Assembly (NCBI GenBank): GCA_964058845.1
Contig: CAXKVR010000710.1
Location: forward strand, 1-25,972
Length of the DNA stretch: 25,972 nt
Direction: 5' to 3'
Origin: Carex sylvatica
Lineage: Eukaryota; Streptophyta; Magnoliopsida; Poales; Cyperaceae
Under the pieces are notes generated by a model, which was given only the letters and a program-made list of their open reading frames with translations, was not told the DNA's origin and ran no database searches. The position numbers and the translations under genes are program-made. This document shows, in pieces, positions 19,416-25,972 of this stretch (its first letter is position 1; every line of letters starts with the position of its first letter).

Positions 19416-20516
19416 ATTTTATAAAGAAAAGGAATTATTATCATATGATGTATAACTTTTTTTTTTTATTTAGTACTATGTTTTCTAACTGTATATGATA
19501 TTCTAGATGTGATAAACATATGTATAGAAATATTAATTGAAAAAGAAAAAGAAAATAAATCTTAATTAGTATTCCTGGTCAAATTAGGAAGACAGTGCCA
19601 TGTGTAAGTACTACTGGAACTGGTTACATATGCTGCTTGGTTGGTTAATTACTTCCACCTGTTTTTTGTACTAGACCAAGATCAGAATTAAATTTAGGGA
19701 AATGTTTTAATGATCCATTTAATAAGGGTGGGGTAGGACAACTATACAAAATTTATATATGATATAATGGCTGCCTCTGTTTATGAAGGTACCTTCTAAG
19801 TTTGGGCAAGTTTGGGCAGGTAAATTAATTTGAATCTGCTTCTTCAATTTGTTTTTCTAAGCACACATATATAAACTTTTGTAAGAATGAAATGAAGAAT
19901 ATGCTTGATTATTACAGAATTATGCGGAATGGGATTTATAGGTAAGAGAACTCACAAATTAATTTGTGGAACGTATATTATGAATATGTACTGAAATAGT
20001 TATGAAAATATGCGGAAATTAAATATTCGGTTATATCGATGGAAATAGTTTTAGAAAATTCTACTTTTTTTTAATAAAATGCTTGAAATCAATACAATTA
20101 TTATTACATAAATAGCAAACTTCCTCCTTCCACACCCTCTACATCCAATGGATTCAAAAAGCTACCCTACGTCTCTCGACACCCAATGATACCTCGCTCG
20201 GCATTGAATTTAGCCTTTTAATGCTTACGATAACTAGTTATTTCAGTTTTTTAATAGCTGCTTTAACTAGCTATAACCTAGGCGCAAATAGCTTCTCTTC
20301 AAAGAGAAGATCACTCTTTGCAAATATTCTAAGTTTTATTAGTTTTCTATTTCCATTGTACTATTTCTTTATCTTTCACATCACATTCAGGCTATCTGTT
20401 GCTTTTTACTGATCTTTCTTCTATCGGAAACTGCTCTATTGTTATTGTTGTTATTATTACTATTATTTTCGATATAGTTTAATAAAATGGATTGAAAAAT
20501 AACATAATAATTAATA
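19416..20516. other. Intergenic stretch without a recognised gene
   Basis: AT-rich. A 63-codon frame at 20221-20412 is hydrophobic and A/T-codon-driven, with no family features. Nothing else recognised. Confidence 0.4.
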
Positions 20517-20524
20517 CTTATTAA

Positions 20525-20720
20525 CAAGGTTCTAAATAGCGTGCTATAGCAGTGTTATAGCACCACTATAGCAGTGTTATAGCACCACTATAGCATTTTC
20601 AGACTGTAAAAGCTATGGCGCTATAGCGCACTATATCACGCTATAGCAGTGCTATATGGGCATAGCGCCATTTTTTTTATCCGTTTCGTTATGACGTGAT
20701 AAATGCGATTTAAACCTTTG
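20525..20720. mobile_element. hAT-like MITE with CTATAGC repeats
   Basis: Flanked by identical 8-bp copies of CTTATTAA (20517-20524, 20721-20728). Ends are CAAGGTTCTAAAT and, inverted, CAAAGGTTTAAAT. The interior is a string of CTATAGC / GCTATAG words, with a unit of about 23 bp (GTTATAGCACCACTATAGCA) repeated twice. 196 bp, no coding capacity. Confidence 0.88.
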
Positions 20721-20728
20721 CTTATTAA

Positions 20729-21409
20729 CATTATTCCATATCGAGAGCTTTAGTAATAAACTTGTTATCCAATCACAAAAAAAACAATTAAAAAATAAAT
20801 TAGATTATTACTGATGCTTAATTTGCTTGAAATAAAAAATAAATATGTAATTTTTTATACTGAAAATTATTGTTGTTTATCAAATTTTCTAAATTCAAAT
20901 ATTATATAACAACAACTGCTATAAATTAATTAAACTGTAATTAGAAATAACTTAATTTAGTTGTATCAAAATTCAGAAACTGAAATTGAAAGGAGACGAC
21001 ACAAAGCCATAAGCTTGGCACTAAATATTAATATTTACAGAGCATATGAATTCACAATGACACAAAAACATAAGGTGAAAGAAAAAAAAAAAATAGAAGA
21101 GAGAAGACCACAGCTTTCATCATGAAAACAAATTGGATTCATTTATTTATTTTTTTCAATCAATTTACTCTAGAATGGGAAAAGAATAGAAAAAAAACAG
21201 CAACTCTATTTCATATAATATTTTAAAATTCAATTTGAAATTATCATAGAATTGTATAAAAAAATGGTAATAAATAGTCCAAAATCTCATTCATTCTCAT
21301 AGAATTGTAGTTCTGATACTGAACTTAATTAAAATTCAATTTGAAATTAGCTTTAAAAAAAGTATTGTCATGAAATTTGAAATATATATAGCATAGAGTG
21401 CATGACTAT

Positions 21410-21440
<31 letters not shown>

Positions 21441-22059
21441 TAATAAGCATGATGTTTCATCACTTTCCTTTGCCTAACCTTTGCCTAACCTTGAAAGATG
21501 TTTCATCACTTTCTCTTAGATTTGCTTCTAGCTAGTAAATAAGTAGCTAGGTTTCTATTTGCTTCTACCAAGGCGGCATCAAGTTACATTGACAAGAAAT
21601 TATTAATTAATTAACAAGAATATCTAACTATTGATTGATACATAATACCAATCAATAATACCATGGTACATAGACAAAAATAGATAGCTAACTCAATACC
21701 GATTTATTTATTTTATTCAATCAAAATTTAATTCGATTTAAAAAAAAAATTATGATAATAAAGTAGTTGGCAGCTCCATATTTTAAATGATTACAATCAG
21801 AAAAATATGAAAAATTAATATATTACATTTTTTTTTGTTTCACCTCTAACATACTATATGTACTCTATTTAATATATACATTTGCTGATCACCCGGTATA
21901 TGTTATTATTATTATTTTTTTATATGTAATATGTACATTTGCTTTCTTTATGACTTAGGCAAGATGTGATATTTATTCAGATCCTTTGTTTGTTTCTCCT
22001 CATCAATTTAAAATTAATGCCATGCAATTATGCAAAAGATTACATTAATGTGCACACAT
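20729..22059. other. Intergenic stretch without a recognised gene
   Basis: AT-rich, with a (TA)n run at about 21412-21438. AAAATTCAATTTGAAATTA occurs at about 21225 and 21331, and CTTTGCCTAACC is repeated in tandem at about 21469. No gene recognised. Confidence 0.4.
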
Positions 22060-22061
22060 AT

Positions 22062-22065
22062 ATAT

Positions 22066-22129
<64 letters not shown>
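22062..22129. repeat. (TA)n microsatellite
   Basis: An almost pure TA run of over 60 bp. A second, shorter run is at 22155-22172. Likely length-variable. Confidence 0.95.
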
Positions 22130-22131
<2 letters not shown>

Positions 22132-22605
22132 AAATATGAGATCTCATGATCTTATATTTTTATATATATATATATTAATGCACACAGATTAGCCGGAGAA
22201 TTTTGGTCGGATAATAATTTTGCAGAGGCATTGGGCATTGAATTTAGCATCATAAATAAATGCAAAATTTGCAGAATGCACCCACAAGTTATGAAAAATG
22301 GCAGGTCAAAGAATAGTACTAAGTAGCGAGTTCTGATCACATGATAGGCAGGGTTAGTTAGTGTCTACTTAAAATATATATATATAATGCACTCACAAGT
22401 TGATATAATTATTTGTTAAATCAGTGATGTTTCAGAAGCCTCACATGAGATTTCAAAGCAATCAGGTACATTGGTCAAAGTTTCATAATTATCTTATCCC
22501 CACAAATCATTTACCCCCCAAGAGATTTAAAATATAAAAATTATTGAGATATTTATGAATTGTTTTAAAATTGTGATGTCTATTGACTGTCTTTATTGAA
22601 TGAAA

Positions 22606-22673
<68 letters not shown>
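22606..22673. repeat. (TTA)n microsatellite
   Basis: About 22 uninterrupted ATT/TTA units. A related TTA/TTACTA run is at 22901-22927, on the other side of a decayed foldback element. Confidence 0.95.
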
Positions 22674-22674
<1 letters not shown>

Positions 22675-22900
22675 GTAGTAAAAAGTTGAAGGTTTTTGTG
22701 TCCATCGTAATGCATTATTATTTTGAAAAGAATTCTTAAAAATAATAAAATATTTTCAAAAAATATCAACTTTGTTCTTTAAGTACATTTTAATGCATAT
22801 ATTATATTGAATGGTTAGAATCAACTTTGAACTTTGAAAACAAACATATTACTATCATATACTGATATGCTTATAACTTATAAGTAGCGTAACTGGACTC
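22674..22900. mobile_element. Decayed foldback MITE between two TTA repeats
   Basis: The right half reads like the common foldback module (TTTCAAAAAATATCAACTTT, AAGTACATTTTAATGCATAT, AATGGTTAGAATCAACTTTG) and ends in GTAGCGTAACTGGACTC. The inverted end GAGTCCAGTTACGCTACTTA resembles the GAG...GCTACTT ends of the elements at 12999 and 15405. The left arm is poorly preserved. Confidence 0.55.
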
Positions 22901-22927
22901 TATTATTACTATTATTACTATTATTAT

Positions 22928-23213
22928 AAGATACTTTGATTATGTAAATCAGGCTGTAAATATTAGATACATCGGATAATAACTTCAATCGGTTACTGTA
23001 AAGTGTGAATTAGATTTTTTTTTCCTTGTGCAAAAAACACCCTATACATACATAATTATTCTACAAGAAAAATACCATATGTTTTATTTTTTCAATTTTA
23101 ATAAATTCTCTTGACATATTTTGTGAAAACTTTGTTCAAATTATCAAAATAAGCTCTTTAAAAAAAAAAAAAACCAAACCCGGTCCCCAATGAGAGAGAA
23201 GAAAGAAGAAGAT
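22928..23213. other. Intergenic stretch without a recognised gene
   Basis: AT-rich with a run of A at 23158-23172. Nothing recognised. Confidence 0.4.
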
Positions 23214-23216
23214 TAA

Positions 23217-23365
23217 GGATCTATTTGGCGTGATATTATTCACGTGAGAAAAAAAAAATTTACTCAGATTGAATTTTTTTTTTTCACGTAAATAGTAATT
23301 TTTCAGTTCAAAATTTTCAGTTTCTATTACTATTCCTATTTTAAGTGAGAATGCCGAATACATCC
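23217..23365. mobile_element. Tourist-like (PIF/Harbinger) MITE, 149 bp
   Basis: Ends GGATCTATTTGGC and, inverted, GGATGTATTCGGC. A TAA is present on both sides (23214-23216, 23366-23368), fitting the 3-bp TWA duplication of PIF/Harbinger elements. The interior has A-run, T-run and TTTTCAG tracts. A diverged relative in opposite orientation is at 12116-12249. Confidence 0.8.
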
Positions 23366-23587
23366 TAAAATAGCAGCTTTTTGGGGGGTTCACTGGTAAT
23401 TAACTTTCCAATAATAGAAACATTTGAAGGGCAACTCAAAAAAAACGGTGCGAATCTCTAAATATGAAATCACAACTGATTGCAGATTTGCCCAAGTAAT
23501 AAATTTAGAAATTAAATACCAAATTACCAATAAATACTAATACATCTCCCCTCTTTTCTTAATCCCACTAATCCCACACTCCATATA

Positions 23588-23945
23588 CTCAAAGGTAACA
23601 TAATATTCTAGCTTACATCCAAACCGCAAGGTAATCTTTGATATTCGTGCAATACAGATCAGCCGGTCTGGATCTAAACACAAAATATCTGTTACCTTAG
23701 GTTAAATGAATTCCAGCCACCGCGCACTCTCTTCCACAGCCATTGCGGAGTCCAAATCCTCTGAGGTAACATAATATTTGAGTTTAGATCTAGACCGTTC
23801 GATCAGAGTTCGGACCAATCCGACCAGAGGTGGAATGCACGGGACCTCTTTGATTTTCGTGTCAATACAGATCAGACAGTCAGATCTAAAAACAAAATCT
23901 CTGTTACCTCAGGTGATATAAATTCCAACCACGGCATTCTCTTCC
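23588..23945. repeat. Tandemly duplicated MITE-like unit in the BURP-gene promoter
   Basis: Unit 1 (about 23588-23735) and unit 2 (about 23758-23945) share GGTAACATAATATT, CAATACAGATCAG, GGATCTAAACACAAAAT-type words, CTGTTACCT and AATTCCA...CACTCTCTTCC-type ends. Within unit 2 the left end CTGAGGTAACATAATATTTG and the inverted right end CTGAGGTAACAGAGATTTTG form an inverted repeat, so each unit contains a small MITE plus flanking sequence. Unit 2 also has about 60 bp (23795-23850) lacking in unit 1. Confidence 0.75.
23917..23924 (+). promoter_or_regulatory. Candidate TATA box of the BURP gene
   Basis: TATAAATT lies 114 bp before the ATG at 24038 and is followed by a CT-rich leader (CTTCCTCCCTCCCTC). 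It is immediately outside the GTTACCTCAGG end of the second MITE-like unit. The corresponding place in unit 1 reads GTTAAATGAATT and lacks a TATA box. Confidence 0.55.
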
Positions 23946-24037
23946 TCCCTCCCTCATTCGCATCGCATTTCATTTCCTTTCCTTTCGTTCATCTATTTAT
24001 TCTTCCCACTTCCCACCAGTCTTGATTCATTGAACCA

Positions 24038-25583
24038 ATGGCACCTTCCCTTCCGTTCCTCCTCTTTACCCTCCTTTACCTCTCCCTTCACGCGTCGGCG
24101 TCCACCTCCGTCAACCCCTTCACCTCTCGCGCCGCCACTATCCGTTACTGGAACCGTAAAGTACCCAACAATGCTCCTCACCCCAACTTCTTTCTTTCTC
24201 TCCTTTCCCCTCTCCCTACCTCCCTTTCAACTTCTCTCCTCTCCATTTCCCCAGACCAACCTTTCTCCATTTCCCCTTCTCTTTGTCTCTCTGCCAACCT
24301 TCTCTGTCCCAACACCACCTTTTTTCAATCTCTATCCTCAAACCCTAACTCTGATTTCAACACTTACTCAAGTCGTAACTTTACCAACTATGCTACTTCA
24401 TCTATCAAAGGTAAAAGTTCGTTCTCTAACTACTCACCGGAGGAGAACATTCCGGTTAACTCCTTTCGCCGTTATGGCCGTGACGGTACCGGCCATAACA
24501 GCTCTTTTGCTACCTACTCTGCCGATGCCAATGTCGACACCACCAACTTTACCTCGTATGGTGGGTCGGCAACAGGTGGGTCTACTGGCTTCACTGGTTA
24601 CGACCATGATACCAATTCGCCTGGCCTCAAGTTCAGTAGCTATGGTGACCAAGCAAACGGCCTCGATCAACGGTTCACTGCCTACTCCTCCGATGCCAAT
24701 GCCGGTGACCAGAGTTTTAGATCCTACGGTAAAAACGGGAACGGTGTCCCCACCGAATTCACGTCGTACGGTAATGACACCAATGTTATCGGGTCCGGGT
24801 TCAGTAACTATGGCGAGGGTGGCAACGGTGCCACTGATGGATTCAATAATTACGGTAAAAATGGCAATGTGCCGGAGAATAATTTCAAGAATTACGGGTC
24901 GGATTCAAATGCCGCTATTGATACCTTCAAATCATACCGAGAGGAGGCAAATGTAGGAGACGACACGTTCACATCCTATGACAAGGATGCGAATGCCGGG
25001 TCTGCTGAATTTCAGAGTTACGGCAAGTCTTTTAATCAAGGCAGTGTCACATTCAAATCTTACGGCCAAGGTAAAAACCCGAACCATCAGATCAAATTCA
25101 CGACGTATTACGAGGGTAATGTGACTTTTAAAGAGGTCTCGGAATCGGGCGTAACATATAAAGATTACAACAAGTCGATGTTGGGTTCGAATTTGAAGGA
25201 TGTAAAATCAACAAGTAAATGGGTTGTCGAACCCGGTAAATTTTTTCGGGAGAGTGAATTGAAAGAAGGGAATGTAATGCCGATGCCGGATATAAAGGAC
25301 AAGATGCCGGTTCGGTCATTCTTGCCTCGGTCGATAGTGAGTCAGATCCCGTTTGAGGCGGAGGCAGTTAAATTGCTGTTCGGGTTGGAACAGGATACGG
25401 CATTGGCAAAGGGCGTGGATGAGACGGTTGGAGATTGTAAGAGGGCACCGAACCGGGATGAGACGAAACGGTGTGCCACATCAGCCGAAGATATGATCGA
25501 TTTCGCCGTGGAGATGTTAGGCGACGACATTGTGGTGCGGAGTACTGAATCTGCTAACGGGTCGGGTGGACCCATCATGATTG
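24038..25583 (+). CDS. Polygalacturonase-1 beta-subunit-like BURP protein, first exon
   Basis: The start at 24038 gives a signal peptide (MAPSLPFLLFTLLYLSLHAS, cleavage after about residue 21), so the product is secreted to the cell wall. The N-terminal domain with NPFTSRAATIRYWN is typical of PG1-beta proteins. Residues 106-361 are about 19 imperfect FxxYxxxxN repeats (for example FTSYGNDTN, FRSYGKNGN). The BURP domain starts with KFFRESELKEG at 401-411 and continues through MPVRSFLPRSI and a Cys467...Cys479-Ala-Thr-Ser pair. The open frame runs on to 25654, but after PIMIG it stops looking like BURP. A donor G/GTAATG at 25583/25584 splits a glycine codon in phase 1 and is the likely exon end. 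The remaining CH-type BURP motifs must be in an exon past the window. Tomato PG1-beta is a non-catalytic wall protein that binds polygalacturonase; that role is inferred here. 515 codons plus one base. Confidence 0.95.
24353..25120 (+). repeat. Coding repeat region, FxxYxxxxN units
   Basis: About 19 units of 13-15 codons encode Phe-x-x-Tyr-x-x-x-x-Asn followed by small or polar residues. Family knowledge: the same repeat (FTNYGxxGN type) defines PG1-beta/JP630 proteins. Unit DNA sequences are diverged, so there is no sign of recent expansion. Confidence 0.9.
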
Positions 25584-25972
25584 GTAATGTTATGCATCTC
25601 TTTTTACTATTGATTCACCATTTCAACATAGGCATTATTAGTGTTGGTGTCTAGAGAGAGATAATAACAAGGCATGTATGTGTATACAAAAGAAAGGCTG
25701 TCTGATTCCAACTAAAACCAAAGAAAGTGTCACATGAAGCCTTTCATTATACCACCTCTTTTGGTGGAAAGTATTCCCTTTTCAGTTGGTAATACATAAA
25801 TATATGCGAATAATCCAATCCAATCAACTCTCCTTATCCCTTTTCCTATTATCCAATCAATTTTAAAGGGTTTTTGAGGGGTATACATGAAATTCCCCCA
25901 ATCATTAGAAAGGTTAAAACTAAAAAACCCAACAAATTAGATAAATCACAGTACAATACAATGGTTCTTTCA
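25584..25972 (+). other. Start of the intron after the first BURP-gene exon
   Basis: Begins GTAATGTT and is AT-rich to the window end. No BURP-like sequence was found in any plus frame, so the next exon is outside. If the intron were not spliced, 23 extra hydrophobic residues would end at 25654. Confidence 0.65.

Noticed and set aside
24030..24956. 308-codon open frame on the plus strand overlapping the BURP exon in another frame
   Set aside because: It is Thr/Pro/Met-rich and lacks family features. The overlapping frame has a signal peptide, PG1-beta N domain, FxxY repeats and BURP start, so this is a shadow of a repetitive real gene.
25584..25654. C-terminal extension of the BURP protein (23 residues after PIMIG)
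   Set aside because: It departs from the BURP consensus exactly at a GTAATG donor that splits a glycine codon, so it is read as intron.

Overview
This is nuclear DNA from a flowering plant, probably a eudicot. It is very AT-rich, its genes are split by GT-AG introns, and it holds many small non-autonomous DNA transposons. The proteins it encodes are plant types: a plastid N-acetylglutamate kinase, a BURP/polygalacturonase beta-subunit protein, and a protein with a universal-stress-protein (USP) domain of the kind fused to plant U-box kinases. No species can be named from the sequence alone.

Layout. (1) 1-2318 is the right end of a CACTA (En/Spm) transposon. It carries exon-sized pieces of three unrelated genes (DUF2062-like, aspartic protease, protein kinase), still with intron junctions, followed by a subterminal repeat array and a CACTA terminus. 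(2) 2812-4930 (minus) holds five phase-compatible exons of a USP-domain gene, with a likely untranslated first exon at 5287-5420. Its 3' part is absent, and the CACTA element lies where it should continue. A hAT-type MITE sits in one intron. (3) 5997-8167 (minus) is a complete three-exon acetylglutamate kinase gene (329 residues), with a probable leader intron and 5' UTR exon ending at 8677 and promoter motifs near 9300. (4) 9200-23200 has no convincing gene. It is a field of MITEs, many with intact target-site duplications (TSDs), plus a diverged segmental duplication (about 9290-10830 and 11910-12905) and a 982-bp near-perfect palindrome. (5) 24038-25583 (plus) is the first coding exon of a polygalacturonase-1 beta-subunit-like BURP protein. 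The rest of the BURP domain lies past the window end.

The genes do not form a pathway: arginine synthesis in plastids, an apoplastic cell-wall protein and a probable signalling protein are simply neighbours. The most informative content is the transposon record. It includes a gene-fragment-capturing CACTA element, a hAT-like and a MULE-like insertion dated relative to a segmental duplication (the MULE-like one with an exact empty site), and a foldback MITE family whose interiors are conserved while the termini differ. I found no tRNA, rRNA, CRISPR or complete autonomous transposon.
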